From NCBI GenBank assembly GCA_020849895.1, contig JADZFN010000039.1, forward strand, positions 1 through 33,804: a DNA stretch of 33,804 bases, in the 5' to 3' direction. The notes under the pieces were generated by a model, which searched no databases, was not told the DNA's origin, and saw only the letters and a list, made by a program, of their open reading frames with translations. Positions within the stretch are counted from its first letter, which is position 1; each line of letters opens with the position of its first letter. The translations under genes and the position numbers were made by a program. This DNA is from Verrucomicrobiia bacterium (GTDB taxonomy: Bacteria; Verrucomicrobiota; Verrucomicrobiia; JABWAM01). This document shows positions 24,782-33,297 of the stretch, piece by piece.

Positions 24782-25447
24782 TCAATACAAAAACACGTTT
24801 CGCCGCGCGATGAGCGTGTTCGTCGCTCCCTCGGGGACGAAGGCGATTTCCACCGTGGCGACTTTTCCTTTGCGCACGGAGCCTTTCATGACTTCATAAG
24901 GAACCGCGAAGCGAAAGGTCAGGTCGCGCACCGTGAAAAAGCTTCCGTATTGTTCCCAGTGAAAGTTCGTCGCGCCGATCGCAAAGGTATTGTCGTAGAG
25001 CGGACGGCGGAGCGTCATTCCGCCGTTCTCCGTCGCGCCGCCGCCGAGGCTCACGTTCATGGACGTATAGACCTGGACCCGCAGGCTGCCGCCCCACGCC
25101 ACTTGGTTGGTCGCCGCATCCGCCAATGAAAAATAGGCCGTCAATTGCCCGTCGGCCGCCCACGGCACGAACTTGAGGATCCAACACGGCGGCCCGCCGG
25201 CCCCCGGTGTCGCGGCGGGCCGGGAGAACTCGCATGAGGCGAGGCTGAGCGCGAGGATGGCCGCTGCGAGGCGCGGGATTCCGGGCCGCTTCCCGATCCG
25301 TTGGAGAAACCGTCCCTCCGCCTTTCGGTTGCGGCAAGGAAACCGCCCGCCGGCGCCGAATCCAGTCGTCGGAAGCGTCCTGCACCGCGCATGGATTTGC
25401 TTTTCCAAGAGGTCTGAAGCTTGCCTAAAACCGGATCTTTTGACCAT
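24782..25447 (-). CDS. Predicted lipoprotein of unknown function
   Basis: A 221-aa protein not assigned to a family. A hydrophobic stretch RLAAAILALSLASC ends in a lipobox (LAS-C72), and the following ~150 residues are beta-rich (YFSLADAATNQVAWGGSLRVQVY, TVRDLTFRFAVPYEV, KVATVEIAFVPEG). The only usual start codons in frame are ATG 25447 (with GGAGG 6 nt upstream) and TTG at codon 14. Both put the signal helix after an odd, 45-56 residue basic leader, so the true start may be a rare codon nearer the helix. It diverges from hom by just 11 bp, and its stop overlaps a TTG of nth. Confidence 0.7.
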   Translation of the reverse strand: MVKRSGFRQASDLLEKQIHARCRTLPTTGFGAGGRFPCRNRKAEGRFLQRIGKRPGIPRLAAAILALSLASCEFSRPAATPGAGGPPCWILKFVPWAADGQLTAYFSLADAATNQVAWGGSLRVQVYTSMNVSLGGGATENGGMTLRRPLYDNTFAIGATNFHWEQYGSFFTVRDLTFRFAVPYEVMKGSVRKGKVATVEIAFVPEGATNTLIARRNVFLY

Positions 25448-25458
25448 AGTGAACCTCC

Positions 25459-26787
25459 ATGCGCACCGTTCATATCGGCCTCGCCGGATTCGGAACCGTA
25501 GGAAGCGCCGTCTTCCGCAATCTTCAGAGCAATGCCGAACTGCTCGCGCGTCGCTGCGGCATGCGCCCTGAGATCGTCGCGATCGCTGCGAAAAATCTTT
25601 CCTCCCGCGCGGGCGGAGCGGAGCGGGCGGCCGCGCGCCTCCTCGTCCGCGACCTTGACGTCCTCGTCGCCGATTCGCGTGTCGAGCTGATCGTCGAGCT
25701 CATCGGCGGTTGCGGCGTTGCGCGCCGTCTCATCCTCTCCTCGCTTCGTGCCGGGAAACCCGTGGTCACCGCCAACAAAGCCCTTCTCGCCGAACACGGA
25801 CGCGAAATTTTCATCGAGTCTCGGAGGCACGGCGCCCCCGTATGGTTCGAGGCCAGCGTCGCCGGAGGCATCCCGCTCATCCAAGCCCTTCGCGAAGGCC
25901 TGGTCGCCAACCGCTTCCGCCTCCTCTACGGGATCGTCAATGGCACCTGCAATTACATCCTTTCCCGCATGACCCTCGAAGGCGCCGGATTCGAGGAGGC
26001 GCTTCGCGAGGCGCAGGCCCAGGGTTTTGCCGAAGCCGATCCCACGTTCGACATTGACGGCTACGACGCCGCCCACAAGGCCACCGTGCTCGCATCTCTC
26101 GTGGCGGGAGGCTGTGTGAACTTCCGCAAAGTGCCTGTCGAAGGCATCCGTCACATCACCGTCGAGGATATCCGGTTCGCGCAGCGTCTCGGATACGCCC
26201 TCAAGCTCCTCGCCATCATCCGGTCGCTCGGGCCGAACCACGTCGAAGTCCGCGTTCATCCCACCCTCATCCCGGTCACCAACCGCCTCGCCTCCATCCA
26301 CGGCGTCACCAACGCCGTCATGGTCCGCGGCAGCGTCGTCGGCGATGTCGAGTTTTCCGGGCCGGGCGCGGGCGGCGACGCCACCTCCAGCGCGGTGATC
26401 AGCGACCTCATGGAAGCGGCGCGCCACGTCGTGCTGCAAAAGGAGCGCGTCAAAGGCGCCCCGTTGCCTCAGCCGCCTTCAGCGGTCGGATCCGTCGCGT
26501 CGCGCGTGGCGCCGGCGGAATCCATCGTCTCGCGCTACTACCTCCGCCTCGGGGTTTTGGATCGCCCCGGCGTGTTGGCGCGCATCGCCTCGATTCTGGG
26601 CGCTGCGAAGATCGGGATCTCTTCCGTCCTTCAGCCTGAAGGGCACGAAGGCCGTGTGGTTCCGCTGATTTTGATGACGCATGACGCGCGCCACGGCGCG
26701 ATGCTCGGGGCGTTGGCCCGCATCCGCCGTCTGCCGGTGGTCAAATCCCGCCCGGTCGTCCTCCGCGTCGAAACCTTCGAGTCGTAA
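25459..26787 (+). CDS. hom: Homoserine dehydrogenase with C-terminal ACT domain
   Basis: Reduces aspartate semialdehyde to homoserine with NAD(P)H for threonine, methionine and isoleucine synthesis. In the 442-aa protein the Rossmann start IGLAGFGTVGSAVF (about 6-19), VVTANKALLAEHG, VAGGIPLIQALREGL, GIVNGTCNYILSRM and AEADPTFDIDGYDAAHK are clear. An ACT regulatory domain (about 355-442: YYLRLGVLDRPGVLARIASILG) implies feedback control, usually by threonine. Length and order match the family. The ATG lies 11 bp from the start of the divergent lipoprotein gene, so its promoter must lie within that gene. thrB and thrC are not in the window. Confidence 0.96.
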   Translation: MRTVHIGLAGFGTVGSAVFRNLQSNAELLARRCGMRPEIVAIAAKNLSSRAGGAERAAARLLVRDLDVLVADSRVELIVELIGGCGVARRLILSSLRAGKPVVTANKALLAEHGREIFIESRRHGAPVWFEASVAGGIPLIQALREGLVANRFRLLYGIVNGTCNYILSRMTLEGAGFEEALREAQAQGFAEADPTFDIDGYDAAHKATVLASLVAGGCVNFRKVPVEGIRHITVEDIRFAQRLGYALKLLAIIRSLGPNHVEVRVHPTLIPVTNRLASIHGVTNAVMVRGSVVGDVEFSGPGAGGDATSSAVISDLMEAARHVVLQKERVKGAPLPQPPSAVGSVASRVAPAESIVSRYYLRLGVLDRPGVLARIASILGAAKIGISSVLQPEGHEGRVVPLILMTHDARHGAMLGALARIRRLPVVKSRPVVLRVETFES

Positions 26788-26820
26788 GAAGGAGGAGGGC
26801 GCGGTCCGGGGCGTCAAGCT

Positions 26821-26837
26821 TGGCGCCGGCGGCGCCA
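26821..26837. terminator. GC-rich inverted repeat between convergent genes
   Basis: TGGCGCC (26821-26827) and GGCGCCA (26831-26837) form a 7-bp stem with a 3-nt loop in the 63-bp gap between hom and the minus-strand MBL gene. There is no T-run on either side, so termination is only plausible. Confidence 0.35.
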
Positions 26838-26850
26838 GCGCGAAATTGCG

Positions 26851-27723
26851 TCAAGCGGCGGCGCGCGTCAGGCCGAAGAGCGGAAGTGTTTCGGCGGCGA
26901 CCGCGCGGCAGGAGGCGAGTTCGAGTGTCGCGCACGGTTCACGCTGGTGCGCGACCGTGACCTTGACGCGCGACGCGCCGAGCTCCTCCAGTCCGCGGCG
27001 CATCGTTTCCTCGGCGAGATCGGGACGGTTGCAGTCTTCGCTCAAGTGCGCGAGGAAGACGTGGGAGAGACGGTCGCTCACGATCCGCTCCAGCGCTCGC
27101 GCGGCCTTTTCGTTGCTCAGATGTCCGTGGCTGCCCGAGATCCGTTGCTTGACCGCCCACGAGCGGTTCGGATCCTCCATGAGGAGGCGGTGCTCATGAT
27201 TCGCTTCCAGAACGAGGGCCTCGGCCTGGCGCGCCTTGTCCGCGACCAGGGCCGTCACTTGGCCGAGGTCCGTGACGAACGCCACGCTCCGGGATGCCGC
27301 GCGAAAGAGGAACCCCACTGGATCGCAGGCATCGTGCGGAATGGAAAACGGATCCACGTCGAAGTCGCCGACGGCAAAGGGTTCTCCGGTGCGGAAGATG
27401 CGCCAGTCGAGGTCGAGGGCGTCTCGGGCGCCGCGTCTCGACGCCTCCAAGGTCGCGCAGCGGGTCTCCTGATTCGTAAACACGGGCAGCTCGTGACGCG
27501 CGGCGAAGACGCGGAGGGCCGAGGTATGGTCGTCGTGTTCGTGAGTGAGCAGGATGCCGTGAAGGTCAGACGGCGCGCGATCCACGGCGGCGAGATGCTC
27601 CTGGATCCGCGTCGCGCTCAAGCCGGCATCCACGAGCAGACGCGTGCCGTCGGTTTCGAGGAGGGCGCAGTTCCCCTTGCTGCCGCTGGCGAAAATAGTC
27701 AGACGAACCGACACGCCTCCCAC
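26851..27723 (-). CDS. MBL-fold metallo-hydrolase, VicX/YycJ type
   Basis: A 290-aa metallo-beta-lactamase-fold hydrolase. The N-terminus RLTIFASGSKGNCALLE is characteristic of the VicX/YycJ/WalJ group. The metal-binding motif THEHDDH (His61, His63, Asp65, His66), a later His in the HDACDP region, VTDLGQVT and LAHLSEDCN are present. YycJ-type proteins are linked to DNA processing and cell-wall stress control in Firmicutes; the role here is unknown. GTG 27723 is used; GTG 27714 fits homology equally well but has a Shine-Dalgarno too close. It diverges from rpoN across 161 bp. Confidence 0.88.
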   Translation of the reverse strand: MGGVSVRLTIFASGSKGNCALLETDGTRLLVDAGLSATRIQEHLAAVDRAPSDLHGILLTHEHDDHTSALRVFAARHELPVFTNQETRCATLEASRRGARDALDLDWRIFRTGEPFAVGDFDVDPFSIPHDACDPVGFLFRAASRSVAFVTDLGQVTALVADKARQAEALVLEANHEHRLLMEDPNRSWAVKQRISGSHGHLSNEKAARALERIVSDRLSHVFLAHLSEDCNRPDLAEETMRRGLEELGASRVKVTVAHQREPCATLELASCRAVAAETLPLFGLTRAAA

Positions 27724-27862
27724 GCTAGGCGTCGCTCCGGGGATGCCAAACGAAAAACGTGGAGAGAATGGTCAAATCAACCAATCTTGCCGGGAAAAAT
27801 GCGCGAAACGCATGAGCTCACGCTTTCGCGAGGATCTGTGGTCTCTGCGCGCGCCCGCTTCC

Positions 27863-27871
27863 TGCTATAGT
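27863..27871 (+). promoter_or_regulatory. Extended -10 promoter of rpoN
   Basis: TGCTATAGT has the TGN extension followed by TATAGT, one base from the TATAAT consensus. No good -35 is visible, as often with extended -10 promoters. It ends 13 bp before the rpoN ATG, implying a very short leader with no clear Shine-Dalgarno. Confidence 0.5.
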
Positions 27872-27884
27872 AGATGCCTTCTCC

Positions 27885-29333
27885 ATGCCGACTCCGTCGC
27901 TCCAGCAGATTCAGAAACTCGGCTTGCAGCAGACGCTCTCCCCGCGAATGCAGCAGTCGCTGCGGATCCTTCAGGCGCCGGCGCTCGAGCTCGCCGCGAT
28001 CGTGCGCGGGGAGCTGGACGCCAACCCGGTGCTCGAAGAGGTTCCACCGTCCGAAACGGCGGCAGGCGAGGCCGCGCCCGAGATTCCCGAAGGCGGCGCG
28101 GACGCGTCCGACGGCGGCGACGACCTCGAAGCGATCTTTCGGCTCGATCAAGAATGGCGTGAAGATGACCGTCAGGCGCGCGCCGCCGCGCCGAGGGAGG
28201 GCGCCGAGGAGGAGGAACGCCGGCGGATTTTTTTTGAATCGGTCGCGCAAACCGAAACGCTGCAGGAACATCTCCTCGCGCAGCTCGGCGTGGCCGAGGT
28301 GGAGGAGGACGTCCGTTCCGTCGGCGAAGCCGTCATCGGGAATCTCGACGAGCGCGGGTATCTCGCCGCCGACGGCGAGGAGGTCGTCGCCTGGGCCGGC
28401 GGCCGCCGCGAGGTTGCCGAACGCGCGCTGGAGACGGTCCGGTCCTTCGATCCCGCGGGAGTGGGTGCGCGGGACCTGAACGAATGTCTGGCGCTCCAAC
28501 TCGCGCGCCTCGGCTGCGGTCCGGAGTCCGTCGCCGCCCGCGTCGTCCGATCGCATCTCGAAGACCTCGCCGCGCGCCGTTTCGCCGAGATCGCCGGCGC
28601 GCTCGGGACGCGCGTCGAGGAGGTCCAGCGCGCGGCGGGCGTGATTGCCGCGCTCGATCCGAATCCCGGAGGGCGTTTCGCCTCCGGCGAAGGGCGTTAC
28701 GTGACGCCCGATCTCGTCGTCCGGAAGATCGGCGAGGAGTGGACGGTCCTTCTGAACGGCGATTCGGTGCCGCACCTGCGCATCGGCAATGCCTACAAGG
28801 ACCTGCTCGGCGAGGCGTCCCAGAGCCGCGAAGTGCGCGATTACGTTCATGCGCGCCTCCGCGCCGCGAAGTTCCTGATCCGGTGCATCCATCAGCGGCA
28901 GGACACGATCCTTCGCCTCGCACGGGAAATCGTCCGGATGCAGGAGGATTTTCTGGAGAACGGGCGCGCGTTCCTGAAGCCGCTCACGATGGCCGAGATG
29001 GCCAAGCGGCTGGGCGTGCATGAGACGACCGTGGGTCGCGCCGCCGCGGGCAAATACCTGCAAACGCCGCACGGGGTCTTCGAGCTGAAACGGTTTTTCG
29101 CGCCGGGCGTGAAAACGGCGGACGGCGCGACGCTCTCGCCGTCGCGCCTCAAGGAGGCGATCGCGGAACTGACAGGCGACGAGTCCGGAGAAAAACCGCT
29201 TTCGGACGAGGAGATCGCGGCCGAACTCAAGCGCCGCGGGATGCCGATCGCGCGCCGCACCGTCGCCAAGTATCGCGAAGAGCTCGGCATCCTGCCGTCT
29301 CACGAGCGCAAGGCGAAGAAGGCGGGCGTCTGA
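27885..29333 (+). CDS. rpoN: RNA polymerase sigma-54 factor
   Basis: Alternative sigma factor recognising -24/-12 promoters and needing ATP-dependent activators. The 482-aa protein has the Gln/Leu-rich activator region I (SLQQIQKLGLQQTLSPRMQQSLRIL in two stretches), an acidic region II (about 48-120), the core-binding domain, a helix-turn-helix area (MAEMAKRLGVHETTVGRA, about 369-386) and the RpoN box ARRTVAKYRE (about 456-465), the family signature. The hsp20 pair at 6391 has an excellent RpoN promoter. No enhancer-binding protein, hpf or ptsN gene is adjacent, unlike the common rpoN operon. It converges on the MFS gene, with a shared inverted repeat over both stops. Confidence 0.97.
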   Translation: MPTPSLQQIQKLGLQQTLSPRMQQSLRILQAPALELAAIVRGELDANPVLEEVPPSETAAGEAAPEIPEGGADASDGGDDLEAIFRLDQEWREDDRQARAAAPREGAEEEERRRIFFESVAQTETLQEHLLAQLGVAEVEEDVRSVGEAVIGNLDERGYLAADGEEVVAWAGGRREVAERALETVRSFDPAGVGARDLNECLALQLARLGCGPESVAARVVRSHLEDLAARRFAEIAGALGTRVEEVQRAAGVIAALDPNPGGRFASGEGRYVTPDLVVRKIGEEWTVLLNGDSVPHLRIGNAYKDLLGEASQSREVRDYVHARLRAAKFLIRCIHQRQDTILRLAREIVRMQEDFLENGRAFLKPLTMAEMAKRLGVHETTVGRAAAGKYLQTPHGVFELKRFFAPGVKTADGATLSPSRLKEAIAELTGDESGEKPLSDEEIAAELKRRGMPIARRTVAKYREELGILPSHERKAKKAGV

Positions 29334-29358
29334 TCCGCGCGTCGCTCCCGCGGATCAG
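29330..29358. terminator. Bidirectional hairpin over the convergent rpoN and MFS stop codons
   Basis: CTGATCCGCG (29330-29339) and its exact complement (29349-29358) form a 10-bp stem with a 9-nt loop. The rpoN TGA (29331-29333) and the MFS TGA (29355-29357, minus strand) both lie in the stem at mirror positions. No T-run is seen on either side. Confidence 0.5.
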
Positions 29359-30749
29359 CGGAACCGCTGCATGAGCATGGAGATCCCGCGCGAGGGCATG
29401 CCGACGAAGATCTGTTGCACCATGTAGGCGGGGGACTCTCCGCGCCGCTCGCGCACCCGCAGGAGGAGGAAGAGGATGCCGAGGAGTGAGACGGATTCCG
29501 CCGCAAAGAAAACCATGTAACGGTTCCAGACGAGGCCGAGCGCGGAGGCGTGGAGGGTGCGCAGCGCATCGAGGCCGATGCCCCACGCGATGGGCATCAG
29601 GCCGAGGACCGAGCTGACGACCACTGCGTAGAGGGCGAAGTAGCGGGTCTGCCCCGGCTTGCCCGCCACGGTGTTCATCAGCAGGCGGGTGAGGGCCAGT
29701 TCGAAGCACGTGTTCATGTAGCCGCCTGCGATCATGAGGCCGATCGCCACCTTGCCGGGCGACGCGAAGGCGTCCGCCGCAATCAGGAACCAGGCGGGGA
29801 TGGCGACCATCCACCAAGCGAGCACCAGCCCGAGATACGGGCGGCTGCCGACGCGGTCGGCGTGGCGTCCGAGCATGCTCAATCCGAGCATCCCGAACAG
29901 GCTCGCGCCCGCCGAGATCCAGAGAATGGGGCCGTCTCCCAAAGCGATTTCCTCGCGAAGAAAAATCAGGACGAAGGTGCCGTGCGCGCTGAGACCGAGC
30001 TGGAGCGCCACCCCGAAGGCGAGCAGGCGCATGAACGGCCTGTCGCGGAACACCTGGGACCACTCCACCGTCTCGGCGGCGGCAGCGTGCGGGCCGGTGG
30101 CTGGCGGATCGGGGATGCGCTTGAGAAAGGCCAGACTCACGGCGCCGCTGGCGAAGCCGAGGAAAAAGACGAGCGCGAATCCCCTCATGCTGGCGTGCCC
30201 GACCATCAGGCTGCCCGACACGAAAAGGGCGACGACGCTCGCGAAGTTGATGAAGGTCCGGTCGCGGCTGAGGTAAAACCCGCGTACGCGCTCCGGCACC
30301 AGGGATGTGATCCACGGCATCCAGGAGCAGGTCGCCAGGCCGCGCAGGAGATTGAAGAAAAACATGATGGCCAGCAGGAGCGTGACCACCGCGTCTTTGG
30401 GGATCGGCCCCGCGACGAGAGGCAGGACTGAGAGGAGCAGCAGGACCGCCACGCGCGACGACCAGCCCGCAAGCATCAGCCGTTTGTAGCCGTAATCGGC
30501 GGCGTAACGGGAGACGGGGATCTGCATGATCGTGAGGATCGGCGGGAGGCCGGCGAGCACGCCCAGCGCCGTGGCGGAAGCGCCCAGATCGCGTGCGAAG
30601 AGGATGAGCGGACTGCCGTTGCAGATCTGCCAGGAAACGGCGTTGAAGGCCTGAAACCAATAGGCGTTGACGATTCCCCGAGGCAGTGGTGTGGACGATT
30701 CGTTCACTTCGACGGGCTCCAGCTTCGGCGCGCCGCCACGACGCGTCAA
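29355..30749 (-). CDS. Major facilitator superfamily transporter
   Basis: A 464-aa inner-membrane protein with about 12 hydrophobic helices in two halves, joined by a polar loop (about 232-255) after FLKRIPDPPATG. The first half holds the MFS-like RYAADYGYKRLMLAG loop between helices 2 and 3; the second has the matching GRHADRVGSRPYLG. The substrate is unknown; similar MFS proteins occur near carbohydrate genes in Verrucomicrobiota, and a fucose-isomerase-like gene lies downstream in the window. The start is uncertain: TTG 30749 begins the frame, while GTG 30707 (VNESSTPLPRG) has a GGAG at good distance and still keeps all helices. Confidence 0.88.
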   Translation of the reverse strand: MTRRGGAPKLEPVEVNESSTPLPRGIVNAYWFQAFNAVSWQICNGSPLILFARDLGASATALGVLAGLPPILTIMQIPVSRYAADYGYKRLMLAGWSSRVAVLLLLSVLPLVAGPIPKDAVVTLLLAIMFFFNLLRGLATCSWMPWITSLVPERVRGFYLSRDRTFINFASVVALFVSGSLMVGHASMRGFALVFFLGFASGAVSLAFLKRIPDPPATGPHAAAAETVEWSQVFRDRPFMRLLAFGVALQLGLSAHGTFVLIFLREEIALGDGPILWISAGASLFGMLGLSMLGRHADRVGSRPYLGLVLAWWMVAIPAWFLIAADAFASPGKVAIGLMIAGGYMNTCFELALTRLLMNTVAGKPGQTRYFALYAVVVSSVLGLMPIAWGIGLDALRTLHASALGLVWNRYMVFFAAESVSLLGILFLLLRVRERRGESPAYMVQQIFVGMPSRGISMLMQRFR

Positions 30750-30820
30750 TCGCCCCGCGTGGATTTTCCTTGCGCCTTCCCGCCGCCGCGCTTTGATGCC
30801 CGACGTTTCGCGCCGAAGCC

Positions 30821-30991
30821 ATGCGGCATCTCACCTCCCAGGAACAATGGATTCTCGCCCTTCTGGCCCTCGCCTTGACTCTCGGGGCCGCGGTGCGATG
30901 GTCGCGTAGCTCGAACCGCGCCGCCGCCACGCCGAACGCGACGAACACCGCCCCTCTCTATGGACCAGAAATCGGAAGACCAGGCGATTGA
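30821..30991 (+). CDS. Small single-membrane-span protein, unknown function
   Basis: A 56-aa frame starting ATG 30821 and ending TGA 30991: MRHLTSQEQWILALLALALT, then one hydrophobic helix (about 11-25), a basic turn (RWSRSSNR) and an Ala/Thr/Asn-rich tail. The helix and following positive charges fit an N-terminal membrane anchor. The LTSQEQ-then-helix pattern recalls the anchor of small ComEA-like proteins, but no helix-hairpin-helix domain follows. It overlaps the Minf_1886-family gene by 32 bp and is in the same orientation, so it may be its operon partner. It could be spurious; the coherent membrane segment is the main support. Confidence 0.5.
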   Translation: MRHLTSQEQWILALLALALTLGAAVRWSRSSNRAAATPNATNTAPLYGPEIGRPGD

Positions 30992-31403
30992 AGCCATTCT
31001 CGGCGAGGATTCCCGATATCCCGTCGAGGCCTACGAACTGGTGGTGGACGCCCTGCGCGTCACCGCCAAGAAGCGGCGCGGGACGGCCCGGGGCGTTCGA
31101 GCGGCCCGGCTCAATGCCGCCGGACTGCTCGACGCGGTGCGCGAGTTCGCCCTCGAAGAATACGGCCCGATGGCCTTCACGCTCCTCGAGTCCTGGAACT
31201 TGCGCGGATGCCGCGACCTCGGCGAGGTGGTGTTCAACCTCGCCTGGCGCAAGGTCGTCGCGCTCGAACCGGGCGACCGCCGCGAGGATTTCGCGACCGG
31301 CTTCGATTTCGACGAGGCGTTTCGACGCCCGTTCGAGCCGTCCCGTCCCCTGCGTCTTCCCGCGCGTTCGCGCCGGAGGTTCCGCCTGTTTCGGAAATCG
31401 TAG
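30960..31403 (+). CDS. Minf_1886-family conserved protein (Verrucomicrobia/Planctomycetes-restricted)
   Basis: A 147-aa cytoplasmic protein of unknown function. The core AVREFALEEYGPMAFTLLESW, LRGCRDLGEVVFNLAWR and REDFATGFDFDEAF matches, from memory, the family named after Minf_1886 of Methylacidiphilum and described as restricted to Verrucomicrobia and Planctomycetes. It is therefore useful as a lineage marker. The N-terminus is charged and helical (AIEAILGEDSRYPVEAYELV); the C-terminal ~20 residues are very basic (RLPARSRRRFRLFRKS). No catalytic motif is visible. Confidence 0.88.
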   Translation: MDQKSEDQAIEAILGEDSRYPVEAYELVVDALRVTAKKRRGTARGVRAARLNAAGLLDAVREFALEEYGPMAFTLLESWNLRGCRDLGEVVFNLAWRKVVALEPGDRREDFATGFDFDEAFRRPFEPSRPLRLPARSRRRFRLFRKS

Positions 31404-31474
31404 CGCTCCGGGAGCGTCCGACGGAGCCGCCGGCTTTCCGGTTTCGGGCGTCGGCGGGACGCCGCTCCCTCCGC

Positions 31475-33088
31475 TCAATCCAATCCGCTCTCGTCACCGC
31501 AGACGAACGTCTCGATGCCCATGGCTTGAAAGGCGGCGACCTTCGCCGCGAGGGCAAACTGCGCGCGCGCGAGGTCTTTTGCGTAGGCGACCTGGATGTG
31601 GTTGGCCTTGTGGCGCGCCATCATCTGGTCGCGTGAGATGCCGGGGAGCACGGCGTGCATGATGGGCCACTGTGGCGTCGTCGCATTCCATCGGCGTTCG
31701 GTCTCGGCGCGCGGCAGGGCCACGACCTTGCCGATGCCGATGTCGGCGTTGAGGCGGCCTTCAGCGACGAAGATGCGGCTCCAGACGATCACGCCCGGTT
31801 TGCTGATCCCCTTGAGCGTGCCGCCGCCGAGGCGGAAGTACATCGGAGGCTGGCGCTCACTCACGGAGCCGGCCCAGCCGCCAAGGAAATGCTTCGGAGG
31901 CGCCGCGCCGGAGATCTCGAAGACCCAGACGTAGTCGTTCACGCCAGCGCCCCGATAAGGCGCGCCCCAGCGCACGTCGTGGAGGGTGTTCTCGGGGTCG
32001 AGTCCGAGCGCGCGCCAGAGGCGATAGGTGACGAGTCCGTCGAGCCCGGCGCATTCGTCCACCTCGTTGAAGTGCGGGAGCGCCTCGCCCGCGTAGAGCA
32101 CGCGCCCCGTTTTTGCGCAGCGGACCGGCGGACGATCGCAGTTGTTCAGCGTGCCTTCGACGAGGTCGGAGGCGGGCGCCAGGTCCTTGAGCCCCTGTTG
32201 ATACTGGATGCCGATCGCGGCGCAGCCGAACTCGTCGGCGAGCCGCACCGCAGCGAGATACATCTTGCACTGCTCGAGGATCTGGCGTTCGGTGAGGTCG
32301 GTTGCTTCGCAAGGGCCGGTCTTGAACGTCAACCCCTTGCGGGCGTACCAGGCGCGGATGGCGCGGGCTTCGGCGTCGGGGACCTCGCGCATCGCGGCGA
32401 CGAGGGTGGACTGGCTGAGGCGCTCCTTGTAGACGCCCGTCGGGTGGAGGAGTTCGTCGGGAAGGATCGCGTTGTACATCCCCATGCACCCCTCGTCGAA
32501 GATCCCGAGGATGGCCTTTTTCTCGCGCAGTTCGGTGGCGAAGCGGAGGCCGAGGGCGAGGGGTTGATCGGGCAGCTTGAGGTTGCGGGCGGCGCGGACG
32601 TGGCGCATGTCGTGCTGGATGAATCCGTGGGCGATCCATTGACGAAGGCCCCGGCGGAAAAAGGCGTCCTTGAAAGTCTCGCTCCAGAGCGTGCTATAGT
32701 TCACGCCGGCCTTGGTGAGCGAGCCGTTGAGGTTGAGCATTCCGACAAGCCCCGGCCATTGGCCGCTCCAGTTGGCGACGGTGAGGATCGGCGCGCGGTG
32801 GGAGATCAGGCCGTGGAGCAGATGGTGCGAATACTGCCAGACGGCTTCGACGACGACGAGCGGGGTGGTGCGATCCACGTGGCGGAAGATCTCCATCCCG
32901 TATTTCTGGCTGTCAATGAACCCATGGCGTTTTTGGGGGTCGTAGGCGTGGGCGCGGCGGACCGAGAGGCCCTCCTTGCGGAAGGCGTCCACGACCATTT
33001 GTTCTGCGGCGCGTTGGGCGGGCCAACAGATGCGGTTGGCGGAGAGACGAAGGTCGCCGTTGGCGACAAGGAGAACGGTCTTCTTCAT
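31475..33088 (-). CDS. L-fucose/L-arabinose isomerase-like protein
   Basis: A 537-aa protein resembling the L-fucose isomerase family, which interconverts aldose and ketose sugars with Mn2+. Residues 1-180 form an alpha/beta region (VLLVANGDLRLSANRICWPA, LVVVEAVWQYSHHLLHGL, ILTVANWSGQWPGLVG). The motif GIFDEGCMGMYNAILPDE (Glu199) resembles the family's catalytic Glu segment. The C-terminal domain ends in HKANHIQVAY (about 493-502), where FucI-like proteins have a metal-binding His. With the pectin/rhamnogalacturonan-type genes upstream, a role in deoxyhexose or pentose use is plausible. Many annotated homologues in this phylum are untested, so the exact substrate is unknown. It is monocistronic as far as seen. 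Confidence 0.82.
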   Translation of the reverse strand: MKKTVLLVANGDLRLSANRICWPAQRAAEQMVVDAFRKEGLSVRRAHAYDPQKRHGFIDSQKYGMEIFRHVDRTTPLVVVEAVWQYSHHLLHGLISHRAPILTVANWSGQWPGLVGMLNLNGSLTKAGVNYSTLWSETFKDAFFRRGLRQWIAHGFIQHDMRHVRAARNLKLPDQPLALGLRFATELREKKAILGIFDEGCMGMYNAILPDELLHPTGVYKERLSQSTLVAAMREVPDAEARAIRAWYARKGLTFKTGPCEATDLTERQILEQCKMYLAAVRLADEFGCAAIGIQYQQGLKDLAPASDLVEGTLNNCDRPPVRCAKTGRVLYAGEALPHFNEVDECAGLDGLVTYRLWRALGLDPENTLHDVRWGAPYRGAGVNDYVWVFEISGAAPPKHFLGGWAGSVSERQPPMYFRLGGGTLKGISKPGVIVWSRIFVAEGRLNADIGIGKVVALPRAETERRWNATTPQWPIMHAVLPGISRDQMMARHKANHIQVAYAKDLARAQFALAAKVAAFQAMGIETFVCGDESGLD

Positions 33089-33297
33089 GAGGCGCTTGTA
33101 GGGAGGGCGCCTCCTCGGCTCAAGGGAAAACGAGCGAAGTGTGATGGTCGGGATTTTTCCTCGCGGAGTGCGGCGAGTCCGTGTCCACGGGCTTGCCGCA
33201 TGCGGTTCGCCATCCGTGTTTTCTCCGGGGCCTCCGTTCGCGAGCGTCTGCCGACTCCTCGGTCGCGCCCTTGAGGAAAATGAGGCCGTCTCCGGAC

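Noticed and set aside
31655..33274. 539-residue open frame antisense to the fucose-isomerase-like gene
   Set aside because: The sense frame matches a known family throughout; the antisense product is low-complexity and shows no domain.
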